From contig NZ_JANUGV010000007.1 of NCBI RefSeq assembly GCF_024753215.1, positions 1 to 64,000 on the forward strand: DNA of 64,000 nt, written 5' to 3'. Of the stretch, positions 41,634 to 52,336 are shown piece by piece. The DNA comes from Massilia solisilvae. Lineage in GTDB: Bacteria; Pseudomonadota; Gammaproteobacteria; Burkholderiales; Burkholderiaceae_D. A program made the position numbers and the translations under genes. The number at the start of each line of letters is the position of its first letter. Position 1 is the first letter of the stretch. The notes under the pieces were generated by a model that worked only from the letters and a program-made list of their open reading frames with translations, had not been told where the DNA came from and made no database searches.

Positions 41634-41712
41634 CGTCGTTCCCGCGCAGGCGGGAACCCATGCTGAGCGTGACTGTACGCGGCTCATGGATCCCCGCCTG
41701 TGCGGGGACGAC
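41634..41712. repeat. Dispersed hairpin repeat of a second family
   Basis: CGTTCCCGCGCAGGCGGGAAC (41636-41656) is a hairpin, and CCCCGCCTGTGCGGGG near 41692-41707 is a second, with a short CATGxTGAGC-like spacer and a CATGGATCC link. The layout resembles a common Burkholderiales intergenic repeat. It lies in the pyrE-GST convergent gap. Confidence 0.6.
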
Positions 41713-41742
41713 CATCTGAATTCAACAGGTAAGCGCGTCTTC

Positions 41743-42393
41743 TCAGGCGTTTGCCGCCTTCGGCGCGTACAGCGCCAGCTGGTCCGCGAGCGCTTTCTTG
41801 AAAGCCGGGCGCGCGGTGCAGCGCTCCTGATACGCCTTCAGGTGCGGGAACCGGGCCACGTGATCGGTCGCGCCGAGCAGGCGCAGCACCGTGGCCATCA
41901 GGATGTCGGCAGCGCTGAAGTCGCCCGCCAGGTACTGGCGTCCTTCCAGCCATGCATCCAGGTCGTGCAGGCGTTGTCCCAACGATTCTTCCAGTGCCGG
42001 CCGGCGCTCCTTGGCCCATGCTTCTTCGGCCGAAAATACGAGCAGGCTGACCAGGTTGAGCACGTGCGGTTCGACCGTGCTGAGCGCCGCGAACATCCAT
42101 GCGTGAGCCTGGGCGCGGGCAGCGGGCGCGGCCGGCAGCAAGCCGTGCGCTTTCTCGCCCAGGTGCAGCAGGATCGCGCCCGACTCGAACAGCGACAAGC
42201 CATCGTCGTCCAGCATCGGCACTTGGCCAAAGGGCTGCTGCTGGCGGTATGCCGGGCTGCGCCGCTCATCGAACTCGATCAGGCGCAGCTGGTACGGCTG
42301 GCCGGTTTCTTCGAGCGCCCAGCGCACGCGCAGGTCGCGCACGAAGCCGATGGCAAACGAGGGCACGGAGCGGAAGGTCGTCAGGGTGTACAT
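41743..42393 (-). CDS. Glutathione S-transferase family protein
   Basis: The 216-residue protein has the thioredoxin-like domain (RVRWALEETGQPYQLRLIEFDERRSPAYRQQQPFGQVPMLDDDGLSLFESGAILLHL) with the ES motif for the gamma-glutamyl group, and a helical C-terminal domain (LAGDFSAADILMATVLRLL). The N-terminus is longer than usual (MYTLTTFRSVPSFAIGF) and shows no clear catalytic Ser/Tyr/Cys. Its substrate is unknown. It is divergent from a TetR regulator over 103 bp with a palindrome, and is probably regulated by it in response to electrophiles or xenobiotics. Confidence 0.88.
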   Translation of the reverse strand: MYTLTTFRSVPSFAIGFVRDLRVRWALEETGQPYQLRLIEFDERRSPAYRQQQPFGQVPMLDDDGLSLFESGAILLHLGEKAHGLLPAAPAARAQAHAWMFAALSTVEPHVLNLVSLLVFSAEEAWAKERRPALEESLGQRLHDLDAWLEGRQYLAGDFSAADILMATVLRLLGATDHVARFPHLKAYQERCTARPAFKKALADQLALYAPKAANA

Positions 42394-42437
42394 GGTGGTC
42401 TCCTTGGTTGGACAAACCGCAGCATACGGAGCTTGAT

Positions 42438-42457
42438 AATATGTTCAAGAACATATT
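42438..42457. promoter_or_regulatory. Probable TetR operator
   Basis: AATATGTTC-AA-GAACATATT has two perfectly matched 9-bp arms. It lies 45 bp from the GST start and 40 bp from the TetR start. The regulator probably controls both genes here. Confidence 0.75.
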
Positions 42458-42496
42458 TTGAATCGCCCGATAATGTGAGCCGAGGAGGACAACAAG

Positions 42497-43078
42497 ATGC
42501 CCTACACCAGCGAGCACAAGGCACGTACCCGCGCGCGGATCGTCGAGTCCGCGCGCAAGCTGTTCAACCGGCACGGCTTCGAGAAGGTGTCGATCGACAC
42601 CATCATGGCCGACGCGAGGCTCACGCGCGGTGGCTTCTACAATCACTTCGGCAGCAAGGATGAACTGTATGCGGCGGCCGTCGAGAGCTTCAGTTCATGC
42701 AATCCGTTCCGCCCGGACTTCAAGGGCCGGCCGGCCCCGACGCCAATGGAGCTGGCGCGCAGGATCGTGGACATCTACCTGAGCGACGAGGTGCTTGGCA
42801 GCCCCGACTACCATTGCCCGCTGTACGCACTGCCTGGTGACGTGGCGCGGGCAGGGCTGATGCCGCAGAAGGCGTACACCCAGCTGGTGCGTAACCTCAC
42901 TGAGGTCTATCGGCGCGCGCTGGCCGGGACCGAGGATGGCGAACAGCGCGCGCAGGCAATCCTGTCCCTGTGTGTGGGCGGCATGCTGCTGGCACGCACC
43001 ACCGAAGACGCCGCGCTGCGCAGTTCGCTGCGGGCGTCGGCCCGGCGGCAGGCGCTGGCGCTGCTTGGCGATTGTTGA
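42497..43078 (+). CDS. TetR/AcrR-family transcriptional regulator
   Basis: The 193-residue repressor has the TetR helix-turn-helix (TRARIVESARKLFNRHGFEKVSIDTIMADARLTRGGFYNHFGSKDELY) and a divergent ligand domain with CPLYALPGDVAR, as in relatives that sense electrophilic or lipophilic compounds. Cys residues (SSCNPF, HCPLY) could be reactive. It is divergent from the GST gene over a perfect palindrome, so it likely represses GST and itself. Confidence 0.88.
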   Translation: MPYTSEHKARTRARIVESARKLFNRHGFEKVSIDTIMADARLTRGGFYNHFGSKDELYAAAVESFSSCNPFRPDFKGRPAPTPMELARRIVDIYLSDEVLGSPDYHCPLYALPGDVARAGLMPQKAYTQLVRNLTEVYRRALAGTEDGEQRAQAILSLCVGGMLLARTTEDAALRSSLRASARRQALALLGDC

Positions 43079-43172
43079 GAGGGGTGCGATAGCTCGTGTA
43101 CTCGAACGCGGAGGCAAAGCAGGGCCAGCTTATTCATGAGGCTGCTACTCGACGAGTCATTGTCGGTTGAAT

Positions 43173-43601
43173 TCAAAGAAGGTTCTTGGTCAGCGCGTAA
43201 CGCACGCCGCCAGGAGGAAAATCGGCAAGCCTGCTGTGGATCACATAGCCCAGCTTTTCGTAGAAGGGCAGTGCCTGGAAGCTGAGCGTTTCAAGGAAAA
43301 CGCGCGGACAGCCGCGGCGAATGGCTTCCTGTTCCGCTTCCGCCATCAAGGCCGTGCCATGGCCACCCCCGCGCAGCGCATCCGGCAGCCACAGCGCCTG
43401 CACCTGCAGCCAGCCCAGGTAGGTGGCGCCAAGCAGGCCGCCAACCACCGTGCCCTCGGCGTCGCGCAGCGTGACAAGCAGGTAATTGGGCGTTTCGCCG
43501 GCAGCCCTGGACGCATTGAACTCGGTCAGGCCGCGCACGATCGCCGCCATGTCGCCCGGTTCGGGCCTGGTTTCGACTGCCACGACGTATTCGCTGGTCA
43601 C
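43173..43601 (-). CDS. GNAT-family N-acetyltransferase
   Basis: The 142-residue protein has the GNAT fold: strand TVVGGLLGATYLGWLQVQALWLPDALRGGGHGTALMAEAEQEA with the acetyl-CoA loop (RGGGHG), and the late segment VFLETLSFQALPFYEKLGYVIHSRL. The substrate is unknown. It lies alone between the TetR gene and the gatB terminator and faces no operon partner. Confidence 0.86.
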   Translation of the reverse strand: MTSEYVVAVETRPEPGDMAAIVRGLTEFNASRAAGETPNYLLVTLRDAEGTVVGGLLGATYLGWLQVQALWLPDALRGGGHGTALMAEAEQEAIRRGCPRVFLETLSFQALPFYEKLGYVIHSRLADFPPGGVRYALTKNLL

Positions 43602-43660
43602 GCTGCCTCCGTTGGGGTTGGACTGTCGGGCATCGTGACACGGGCGCGTGGCCAGCGCAA

Positions 43661-43690
43661 TAAAAAAACCGGGGCATGCCCCGGTCTTTT
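43661..43690 (-). terminator. Terminator of the gat operon
   Basis: On the minus strand ACCGGGGC-AT-GCCCCGGT is followed by a run of seven T. It lies 20 bp after the gatB stop, and a weaker T-run on the other side allows bidirectional use. Confidence 0.85.
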
Positions 43691-43709
43691 GCGTGAAGAT
43701 GCAGCGCGC

Positions 43710-45170
43710 TTAGCCAGCCAGCTTCTTCTTCAGCAGCTCCGTCACCTGCGCCGGATTGGCTTTGCCCTTCGATGCCTTCATGGTCTGGCCGATCAGCGCG
43801 TTGATCGCCGCTTCCTTGCCGGCGCGGTACTGCTCGACCGACTTGGCGTTGTTGGCCAACACCTCATCCACGATCGCTTCCAGCGCGCCGGTGTCGGAAA
43901 TCTGCTTCAGGCCCTTCTGCTCGATCACGATGTCGGCCAGGTTCTCGTCGCCCGACTTCGCTTCCCACATCGCCTGGAACACTTCCTTGGCCGCCTTGTT
44001 CGAGATGGTGCCGTCGGCGATGCGCTTGAGGAGCAGGGCCAGTTGCGACGCTTCCACCGGCGCCTCGTTGATCGACACGCCTTCGCGGTTCAGGGTCGAG
44101 GACACGTCGCCCATCATCCAGTTGGCGGCGGCCTTGGCGTTTTCCTTGCCGGCCTTGGCGACGATCGCTTCGTAGTAGGTCGCCATCTCCTGCGACGAGG
44201 TCAGCACGTTGGCGTCGTACTCCGGCAGGCCGTAGTCGTTCACGAAGCGCGCGCGCATCGCGGCCGGTAGCTCGGGCATGTCGGCCTTCACGCGTTCGAT
44301 CCAGTCCTGGCCGATCACCAGCGGCGGCAGGTCCGGGTCCGGGAAGTAGCGGTAGTCCTGCGCGTCTTCCTTGGTGCGCATCTCGCGCGTTTCCTTGCGG
44401 TCCGGGTCCCACAGGCGCGTGGCCTGCACCACCTTGCCGCCGTCCTCGATCAGCTCGATCTGGCGCCGCACTTCGTAGTGGATCGCCTCTTCCATGAAGC
44501 GGAACGAGTTCAGGTTCTTGATCTCGCAGCGGGTGCCGAATTCCTTCTGGCCGAGCGGGCGCACCGACACGTTCACGTCGCAGCGGAACGAGCCTTCCTG
44601 CATGTTGCCGTCGCAGACGCCGAGCCACATCACCAGCGAGTGCAGGGCCTTGGCGTAGGCCACCGCCTCGGCGGCGCTGCGCATCTCGGGCTCGGACACG
44701 ATCTCGAGCAGCGGCGTGCCGGCGCGATTGAGGTCGATGCCGCTCATGCCGGCGTAGTCCTCGTGCAGCGACTTACCGGCGTCTTCCTCGAGGTGGGCGC
44801 GGGTCAGGTTGACGGTTTTCGATTCCTGCTTGCCGTCCTTCTCGTACCAGAAGCTGATGGTGCCGCCCTGGACCACCGGGTCCTCGAACTGGCTGATCTG
44901 GTAGCCCTTGGGCAGGTCGGGGTAGAAGTAGTTCTTGCGGGCGAACACCGAGACGGGGGCGATTTTTGCGCCCACGGCCAGGCCGAAGCGGATCGCGCGT
45001 TCGACCGCGCCGCGGTTAAGCACCGGCAGCACGCCCGGCAGCGCCAGGTCCACCGGGCTGGCCTGGGTGTTGGGTTCGGCGCCGAACTTGATCGAGCTGC
45101 CGCTGAAGATTTTGGAGTTGGTCGTGAGCTGGACGTGGTTCTCAAGACCGATGACGACTTCCCATTGCAT
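43710..45170 (-). CDS. gatB: Asp-tRNA(Asn)/Glu-tRNA(Gln) amidotransferase subunit B
   Basis: The 486-residue subunit binds the mischarged tRNA and activates its acyl group with ATP. The start [26 protein letters not shown] at 45170, [35 protein letters not shown] and the C-terminal YqeY-like tail are family features. An earlier in-frame ATG exists, but the residues before MQWEVV do not fit. It is third in the gatCAB run and is split from gatA by a half dispersed repeat. It makes Gln-tRNA or Asn-tRNA from misacylated precursors. Confidence 0.94.
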   Translation of the reverse strand: MQWEVVIGLENHVQLTTNSKIFSGSSIKFGAEPNTQASPVDLALPGVLPVLNRGAVERAIRFGLAVGAKIAPVSVFARKNYFYPDLPKGYQISQFEDPVVQGGTISFWYEKDGKQESKTVNLTRAHLEEDAGKSLHEDYAGMSGIDLNRAGTPLLEIVSEPEMRSAAEAVAYAKALHSLVMWLGVCDGNMQEGSFRCDVNVSVRPLGQKEFGTRCEIKNLNSFRFMEEAIHYEVRRQIELIEDGGKVVQATRLWDPDRKETREMRTKEDAQDYRYFPDPDLPPLVIGQDWIERVKADMPELPAAMRARFVNDYGLPEYDANVLTSSQEMATYYEAIVAKAGKENAKAAANWMMGDVSSTLNREGVSINEAPVEASQLALLLKRIADGTISNKAAKEVFQAMWEAKSGDENLADIVIEQKGLKQISDTGALEAIVDEVLANNAKSVEQYRAGKEAAINALIGQTMKASKGKANPAQVTELLKKKLAG

Positions 45171-45206
45171 GATTGTGTTCTCTTTTCCGAGTATTCGAGC
45201 GCGGGT

Positions 45207-45250
45207 TGAACGCGTGGGCACAAGCCCTTGGCGGTCCCGCCCCCCCTACG
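45207..45250. repeat. Half-length dispersed repeat, copy D
   Basis: Only the right half is present: TGAACGCGTGGGC, then a variable stem and CCCGCCCCCCTACG. It lies between gatA and gatB on the minus strand and shows that half units can persist inside an operon. Confidence 0.7.
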
Positions 45251-45251
45251 T

Positions 45252-46727
45252 TTACACGCCTTCAGGGGCGCGGGTGTGCCAGTCGGTCGCTTGTTGGTAC
45301 TGGTGCGCGATGTTCAGCAGCTTGGCCTCGGCGAAGTAGTTGCCGATGATTTGCAGGCCGACCGGACGGTTGGCGTTCTTCTCGCCCTGGCCGAAACCGA
45401 CCGGGATCGACATGCCGGGCAGGCCCGCCAGGCTGGTGGACAGCGTGAAGATGTCGGCCAGGTAGTTGGCCACCGGGTCGTTCGATTTCGCGCCCAGGTC
45501 CCAGGCCACGCTCGGGGCCACCGGGCCCATGATGACGTCGCACTGGTCGCGGAAGGCGGCCTGGAAGTCGTCGGCGATCATGCGGCGGATCTTTTGCGCC
45601 TGCACGTAGTAGGCGTCGTAGTAGCCGTGGCACAGCACGTAGGTGCCGACCATGATGCGGCGCTGGACCTCGGGGCCGAAGCCCGCGGCGCGGGTCTTCT
45701 TGTACATGTCCTGCAGGTCCTTGTACTCCGGCGCGCGAAAGCCGTAGCGCACGCCGTCAAAGCGCGACAGGTTCGAGGATGCCTCGGCCGGCGCGATGAT
45801 GTAGTAGGTCGGGATCGACAGGCTGGTGCGCGGCAGCGAGATGTCCACCAGGGTGGCGCCCAGCTTGACGAACTGCTCCAGCGCGGCGCGCACGGCGGCC
45901 TCCACATCGGCGGCCAGGCCCTCGCCGAAGTACTCCTTCGGCACGCCGATGCGCAGGCCGGCCAGCGGCTTGTTCAGGTCGCGGGCAAAGTCTTCGCGCA
46001 CGTTGCCCTGCTCGGGCGTGAGGCTGGTCGAGTCGCGCTCGTCAAAGCCCGTCATTTCGTTCAGCAGCAGCGCGCAGTCCTCGGCGGTCTGCGCCATCGG
46101 GCCGCCCTGGTCGAGCGAGGAGGCGAACGCGATCATGCCGAAGCGCGAGACGCGGCCGTAGGTGGGCTTGATGCCGGTGATGCCGCAGAAGGCGGCAGGC
46201 TGGCGGATCGAGCCGCCGGTGTCGGTGCCGGTGGCGCCCGGCGCCAGGCGCGCGGCCACTGCCGCGGCCGAGCCGCCCGACGAGCCGCCCGGCACGGCCT
46301 GCTGGTCCCACGGGTTCTTCACCGCGCCGAAGGCCGAATTCTCGTTCGAGCCGCCCATGGCGAACTCGTCGCAATTGAGCTTGCCGAGCGTGACCATGCC
46401 GGCTGCATTGAATTTTTCGACGACGGTCGCGTCGAATGGGCTGACGTAGTTGCCCAGCATTTTGGACGAGGCGGTCGAGCGCCAGCCGCGCGTGACGAAG
46501 ATGTCCTTGTGCGCGATGGGCACGCCGGTCAGCACGCCCGCGGTGCCCTGGGCGATGCGTTGGTCGGCGGCCCTGGCCTGCGCCAGTGACAGCTCGGGCT
46601 CGACGTCCAGGAAGGCGTTCAGGTTGCTGGCGGCGATGCGGTCCAGGTAGTGCTGGGCCAGTTCGGTGGCCGACACCTGCTTGGACTGGAGCAGCGCCGA
46701 CAGTTCTTTGATGGTCTTGTTATGCAT
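45252..46727 (-). CDS. gatA: Asp-tRNA(Asn)/Glu-tRNA(Gln) amidotransferase subunit A
   Basis: The 491-residue amidase subunit releases ammonia from glutamine for tRNA amidation. The amidase signature [37 protein letters not shown] gives the Ser-cisSer-Lys triad, with Lys in PIAHKDIF. The ATG at 46727 matches the family length. It lies 13 bp after gatC and works in the GatCAB heterotrimer. Confidence 0.95.
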   Translation of the reverse strand: MHNKTIKELSALLQSKQVSATELAQHYLDRIAASNLNAFLDVEPELSLAQARAADQRIAQGTAGVLTGVPIAHKDIFVTRGWRSTASSKMLGNYVSPFDATVVEKFNAAGMVTLGKLNCDEFAMGGSNENSAFGAVKNPWDQQAVPGGSSGGSAAAVAARLAPGATGTDTGGSIRQPAAFCGITGIKPTYGRVSRFGMIAFASSLDQGGPMAQTAEDCALLLNEMTGFDERDSTSLTPEQGNVREDFARDLNKPLAGLRIGVPKEYFGEGLAADVEAAVRAALEQFVKLGATLVDISLPRTSLSIPTYYIIAPAEASSNLSRFDGVRYGFRAPEYKDLQDMYKKTRAAGFGPEVQRRIMVGTYVLCHGYYDAYYVQAQKIRRMIADDFQAAFRDQCDVIMGPVAPSVAWDLGAKSNDPVANYLADIFTLSTSLAGLPGMSIPVGFGQGEKNANRPVGLQIIGNYFAEAKLLNIAHQYQQATDWHTRAPEGV

Positions 46728-46740
46728 GCTGCGTACCTTG

Positions 46741-47040
46741 TTATTCGATCACTTTCGGCACCAGGTACAGGCCGTCCTGGGACTTGGGCGCGGGCTTCTG
46801 GTAGTCCTCGCGGTGGTTTTCCTCGGTCACCACGTCCTCGCGCAGGCGCAGCGGCAGCTCCAGGATGCTTGATAGCGGCTGGGCGAGCGGCGCCACGCCG
46901 CTGGTGTCGACCGCCTGCATCTGTTCGGCCAGCGCGAAGATGCCGTTCAACTCGGTGAGCATCTTCTCGGCGTGGGCTTCGTCCATATCGAGCTGGGCCA
47001 GGTTGGCGATCCGTTTAACGTCTGATAGTGTCAGGGACAT
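46741..47040 (-). CDS. gatC: Asp-tRNA(Asn)/Glu-tRNA(Gln) amidotransferase subunit C
   Basis: The 99-residue subunit joins GatA and GatB. Its pattern is typical: the helix [41 protein letters not shown], then the loop [11 protein letters not shown] and the C-terminal REDVVTEEN...LYLVPKVIE. The start at 47040 is best; upstream in-frame residues do not fit. It leads the gatCAB operon and faces mreB across about 310 bp. Confidence 0.94.
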   Translation of the reverse strand: MSLTLSDVKRIANLAQLDMDEAHAEKMLTELNGIFALAEQMQAVDTSGVAPLAQPLSSILELPLRLREDVVTEENHREDYQKPAPKSQDGLYLVPKVIE

Positions 47041-48393
<1,353 letters not shown>

Positions 48394-48410
48394 GCGTGTA
48401 CTGCGCCTAG

Positions 48411-48457
48411 ACGCGGGCAGCGCGCGCGGCTTTCCCTGGCCGCGCGACTGCCCGCGT
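48411..48457 (+). terminator. Long hairpin between mreB and mreC
   Basis: ACGCGGGCAG pairs with CTGCCCGCGT, and inside it GCGCGGC pairs with GCCGCGC around a loop near 48431-48438. The two nested stems sum to about 17 bp. No T-run follows, so it probably reduces read-through or stabilises mreB mRNA, giving more MreB than MreC. Confidence 0.5.
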
Positions 48458-48494
48458 TGACCTTGGGGCCCGGCGCATTCATTATTCTCAACTC

Positions 48495-49817
48495 ATGGAA
48501 TACAGTCCTCCGCCACTTTTCAAACAGGGCGCCCCGGCGCGGGTGAAGGTGACGGTGTTCGCGCTCATTTCCATTGCGCTGCTCGTCATCGACGCGCGCC
48601 TGCACGCGCTCACCGCGGTGCGCCAGGTGGCAGCGACGATCCTGTACCCGTTCCAGATGGTGGCCCTGATGCCGCGCGACGCGCTCGCCTCGATGGGTGA
48701 CTACTTTTCGTCGCTGTCGTCGCTGCAGAAGGAAGTGGCCGAGCTCAAGAGCCAACAGGTGGCCACCTCGCAGGCGCTGCAGCAGGCGCAGTTGCAGATG
48801 GCGGAGAATGCCCACCTGCGCAAGCTCATGGACGCGCGCGAGCACTTGCCGGTGCACTCGATGATGAGCGAGATCCTGTACGACGCGCGCGACCCGGCGG
48901 TGCACAAGGTCGTGCTCGACCGCGGCATGAAGAACGGCGTCACGCTGGGCCTGCCGGTCATCGACCACGCCGGCGTGGTGGGCCAGGTCACGCGCGTGTT
49001 CCCATTCACCTCCGAGGTGACGCTCTTGACCGACAAGGAGCAGGCGATTCCGGTGCAGGTGCTGCGCTCGGGCCTGCGCAGCGTGGCCTACGGCCGCGGC
49101 CAGTCGGGCCTTTTGGACCTGCGTTTTGTGGCGCCCAACGCCGACATCCAGGTGGGCGACGTGCTGGTCACGTCGGGCCTGGACGGCATGTACCCGGCCG
49201 GGCTGGCGGTGGCCAAGGTGATCCAGGTCGAGAGCGTCGGCCAGGGCGCGTTCGGCCGCGTGGTATGCCAGCCGCTGGCCGGCATCGACCGCAACCGGCA
49301 ACTGCTGATCGTGATGTCGCGCGAGGCCAAGCCGGCGCGCCCGCCCGCGGAAGCCGGCAAGACGGTCGCGCTGAACAAGAAGAACCTGCCGGCGATGGAC
49401 CCGGTGCCGCTGCCGCCGCTGCCTTCGGCGCCGCTGCCGGCACAGCAGCCTTCCGGCGCCGCGCCCGCACCCGGAGCGGCCCAGGCGCCCGGCGCAACGG
49501 TCCAGGGCGCACCAGCGGCAACCGGCGCTGCCCAGCATCCGCCGGCCGCAACCAACGCCGTTCCGCAAGCGGCTGCCAGCCCGCGCGGCGCCGCCGGCAC
49601 GCCGGCCCAGCCGCCAGCGGCGGCGACGTCGGCGCAGCGCGCGCCGTCTCCGGCCACGGTGCCGGCCGCAGGGGGCGCGGTGCTGCGCGCTGCACCCGCG
49701 GCCGCCACGCCGGCACAGGCCGCGGCCGCGCAAAAGCTGTCGCAGCCGGCGCGCGCCGGCGCCACCACCGCCGCGGCCGCCGTGCCGCAGCCGGCGCAAC
49801 GCAAGGAGGGCGCGTAA
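48495..49817 (+). CDS. mreC: Rod shape-determining protein MreC with Ala/Pro tail
   Basis: The 440-residue protein has an N-terminal membrane helix (VFALISIALLVIDARLHAL), a coiled coil (about 75-115), and the beta-rich MreC periplasmic core (about 120-280: DRGMKNGVTLGLPVIDHAGVVGQV). From about residue 298 to the end it is an Ala/Pro-rich, low-complexity tail of over 130 residues, much longer than in E. coli and likely flexible in the periplasm. MreC links MreB to PBP2 and RodA. The stop shares a base with the mreD start (TAATG). Confidence 0.94.
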   Translation: MEYSPPPLFKQGAPARVKVTVFALISIALLVIDARLHALTAVRQVAATILYPFQMVALMPRDALASMGDYFSSLSSLQKEVAELKSQQVATSQALQQAQLQMAENAHLRKLMDAREHLPVHSMMSEILYDARDPAVHKVVLDRGMKNGVTLGLPVIDHAGVVGQVTRVFPFTSEVTLLTDKEQAIPVQVLRSGLRSVAYGRGQSGLLDLRFVAPNADIQVGDVLVTSGLDGMYPAGLAVAKVIQVESVGQGAFGRVVCQPLAGIDRNRQLLIVMSREAKPARPPAEAGKTVALNKKNLPAMDPVPLPPLPSAPLPAQQPSGAAPAPGAAQAPGATVQGAPAATGAAQHPPAATNAVPQAAASPRGAAGTPAQPPAAATSAQRAPSPATVPAAGGAVLRAAPAAATPAQAAAAQKLSQPARAGATTAAAAVPQPAQRKEGA

Positions 49818-50338
49818 TGCCGACCGCGAACCGCCCGCAATACATCCTGCTGCCGGTCAGCCCGCTGTTCATCGCGTTCAGCCTGACCTGCGCCTTCATG
49901 CTCAACCTGCTGCCCTGGGGGCGCTGGGTGGGCGCGCCCGATTTCGCCGCGCTGGTGCTGGTATTCTGGGGCATCCACCAGCCGCGCAAGGTCGGCATCG
50001 GGGTGGCTTTTTCGATGGGCCTGTTGATGGACGTGCACGACGCGACCCTGCTCGGCGAGCACGCGCTGTCGTACACGCTGCTGTCGTACCTGGCGATCAT
50101 GATCCACCGCCGCGTGCTGTGGTTCCCCGTGATCACCCAGGCGATGCACGTGTTCCCGCTGCTGCTGTTCGCGCAGGCGATCCAGTCGATCGTGCGCCTG
50201 ATGGCGAGCGGCCGCTGGGCGGGCTGGCTGCAGTTCATCGACAGCGCGGTTGCCGTCGCGCTGTGGCCGCTCATCACGTGGCTGCTGCTGGCGCCGCAAC
50301 GGCGCGCGATCGACCGCGACCATACGCGTCCGATCTGA
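49817..50338 (+). CDS. mreD: Rod shape-determining protein MreD
   Basis: The 173-residue inner-membrane protein has five or six helices and the MreD pattern LPWGRWVGAPDFAALVLVFWGIHQPRKVGIGVAFSMGLLMDVHDATLLGEHALSYTLLSYLA. The ATG at 49817 overlaps the mreC stop by one base, so translation is coupled; longer in-frame upstream codons belong to mreC in another frame. It assists MreC and the wall-synthesis complex; its exact mechanism is not settled. Confidence 0.92.
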   Translation: MPTANRPQYILLPVSPLFIAFSLTCAFMLNLLPWGRWVGAPDFAALVLVFWGIHQPRKVGIGVAFSMGLLMDVHDATLLGEHALSYTLLSYLAIMIHRRVLWFPVITQAMHVFPLLLFAQAIQSIVRLMASGRWAGWLQFIDSAVAVALWPLITWLLLAPQRRAIDRDHTRPI

Positions 50339-50347
50339 GTAGTACCA

Positions 50348-52333
50348 ATGACCGAGATAAAAGACAACGACCGCGAAATCCACCTGTTCCGCATGCGCCT
50401 GACTGCGGTGGTGGTGTTCGTGTTCATCTGCTTTGGCCTGCTGGTGGCGCGCTTCGTGTGGCTGCAGGTGATCAAGCACAGCGAGTACATGGCGCAGGCG
50501 GAGGACAACCGCATCGCGCTGGTGCCGATCGTGCCCAACCGCGGCCTGATCGTGGACCGCAACGGCGTGGTCCTGGCGCGCAACTACTCCGCTTATACGC
50601 TCGAGATCACGCCGTCCAAGCTGCAGGCCAACATGGACTCGGTGATCGACGAGCTGGCCAAGCTGGTCACCATCGAGGCCAAGGACCGCAAGCGCTTCAA
50701 GCACCTGCTGGAAGAGTCGAAGAACTTCGCCAGCGTGCCGATCCGTACCCGCCTGACCGACGAGGAGGTGGCGCGCTTCACCGCGCAGCGCTTCCGCTTT
50801 CCGGGCGTGGAAGTGCAGGCGCGTCTGTTCCGTCAGTACCCGCTGGGCGAGACCGCCTCGCACGTGATCGGCTACATCGGCCGCATCAACCAGAGCGAGG
50901 CCAACGACCTGGCCGGCAGCGACGACGCCGCCAACTACAACGGCACCGACCACATCGGCAAGGAAGGCCTGGAGAAGAGCTACGAGCGCCAGCTGCACGG
51001 CGTCACCGGCTACGAGGAAGTGGAACGCTCGGCCGGCGGGCGCGCGATCCGCACGCTGTCGCGCACCGCGCCCACCTCGGGCCAGAACCTGATCCTGTCG
51101 ATCGACATCGAGCTGCAGAAGGTGGTCGAGCAAGCGTTCGGCGACTACCGCGGCGCGCTGGTGGCGATCGAGCCGTCCACCGGCGACATTCTGGCGTACG
51201 TGTCGCGCCCCGGATTCGACCCCAACCTGTTCGTGGACGGCATCGACGCCCAGAGCTGGAACGAGCTGAACACCTCGCTGGACCGGCCGCTGATGAACCG
51301 CCCGCTGTCGGGCACCTATCCGCCGGGCTCCACCTTCAAGCCGTACATGGCGCTGGCCGCGCTGGAGCTGGGCAAGCGGCGTCCCGAATACGGCATTTCG
51401 GACCCCGGCTTCTTCATGCTGGGCGGGCACCGCTTCAACGACGACAAGAAGGGCGGCCACGGCTTCATCGACATGTACCGCTCGATCGTGCTGTCGTGCG
51501 ACACCTACTATTACCAGCTCGGCAACGATATGGGCATCGACGCGATCAGCAAATTCATGGCGCCGTTCGGCTTCGGCCAGATCACCGGCATCGACCTGCT
51601 GCACGAGCAGAAGGGCGTGCTGCCGTCGCAGGAGTGGAAGCGCGAGCGCTTCAAGAAAAACCGCGCGGCCCAGAAGTGGGTGGGCGGCGACACGATCTCG
51701 ATCAGCATCGGCAACGGCTTCAACAACTACACGCCGCTGCAGATGGCACACGCGGTGGCCACGCTGGCCAACGACGGCATCGTGATGAAGCCGCACCTGG
51801 TCAGGACGGTGGAGGACCCGGTGTCCAGGAAGCGCACCCTTACCGTACCGAAGGAGAGCGCGCGCATCCCGCTCAAGCAGGAGAACATCGACATCATCAA
51901 GCGCGCCATGGTGGGCGTGATCACCGAAGGCACCGGCGCGCAGGCGTTTCGCGGCATCCCGTACACGGCCGGCGGCAAGACCGGCACCGCGCAGGTGGTG
52001 GGCCTGAAGGGCGGCAAGTACAACGCGGCGATGACGCCGGAGCGGCTGCGCGACAATGCGCTGTTCATCGCATTCGCGCCGGCGGATCATCCGCGCATCG
52101 CGCTGGCGCTGGTGGTCGAGAACGCCGGCTTTGGCGCGGCGGTGGCCGCGCCGATCGCGCGCAAGGCGCTCGACTACTACCTGCTGGGCAAAAAGCCGGG
52201 CGAGAAGGACAAGCCGCTGCCGCCGCAGCCGAACCCGGATACCGAGCCGCCTTCGGATCCGCAGACCACGGCGCCGGCGGGCGCGACCAGTGAATTCAGG
52301 CCCGGCGGCGAAACGGCCGGGAACAAGGAGTAA
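50348..52333 (+). CDS. mrdA: Penicillin-binding protein 2 (cell elongation transpeptidase)
   Basis: The 661-residue transpeptidase cross-links peptidoglycan in cell elongation. It has a short cytosolic tail, one membrane helix (about 17-40), the PBP dimer domain, and the transpeptidase domain with the active Ser328 in PPGSTFK, the SxN-like SCD segment in SIVLSCDTYYYQ, and KTGTAQ. A C-terminal Pro/Thr-rich tail (about 620-661) is extra. It follows mreD by 10 bp and is followed by rodA after 4 bp, so it is translated with its partner glycosyltransferase. Confidence 0.96.
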   Translation: MTEIKDNDREIHLFRMRLTAVVVFVFICFGLLVARFVWLQVIKHSEYMAQAEDNRIALVPIVPNRGLIVDRNGVVLARNYSAYTLEITPSKLQANMDSVIDELAKLVTIEAKDRKRFKHLLEESKNFASVPIRTRLTDEEVARFTAQRFRFPGVEVQARLFRQYPLGETASHVIGYIGRINQSEANDLAGSDDAANYNGTDHIGKEGLEKSYERQLHGVTGYEEVERSAGGRAIRTLSRTAPTSGQNLILSIDIELQKVVEQAFGDYRGALVAIEPSTGDILAYVSRPGFDPNLFVDGIDAQSWNELNTSLDRPLMNRPLSGTYPPGSTFKPYMALAALELGKRRPEYGISDPGFFMLGGHRFNDDKKGGHGFIDMYRSIVLSCDTYYYQLGNDMGIDAISKFMAPFGFGQITGIDLLHEQKGVLPSQEWKRERFKKNRAAQKWVGGDTISISIGNGFNNYTPLQMAHAVATLANDGIVMKPHLVRTVEDPVSRKRTLTVPKESARIPLKQENIDIIKRAMVGVITEGTGAQAFRGIPYTAGGKTGTAQVVGLKGGKYNAAMTPERLRDNALFIAFAPADHPRIALALVVENAGFGAAVAAPIARKALDYYLLGKKPGEKDKPLPPQPNPDTEPPSDPQTTAPAGATSEFRPGGETAGNKE

Positions 52334-52336
52334 GCC

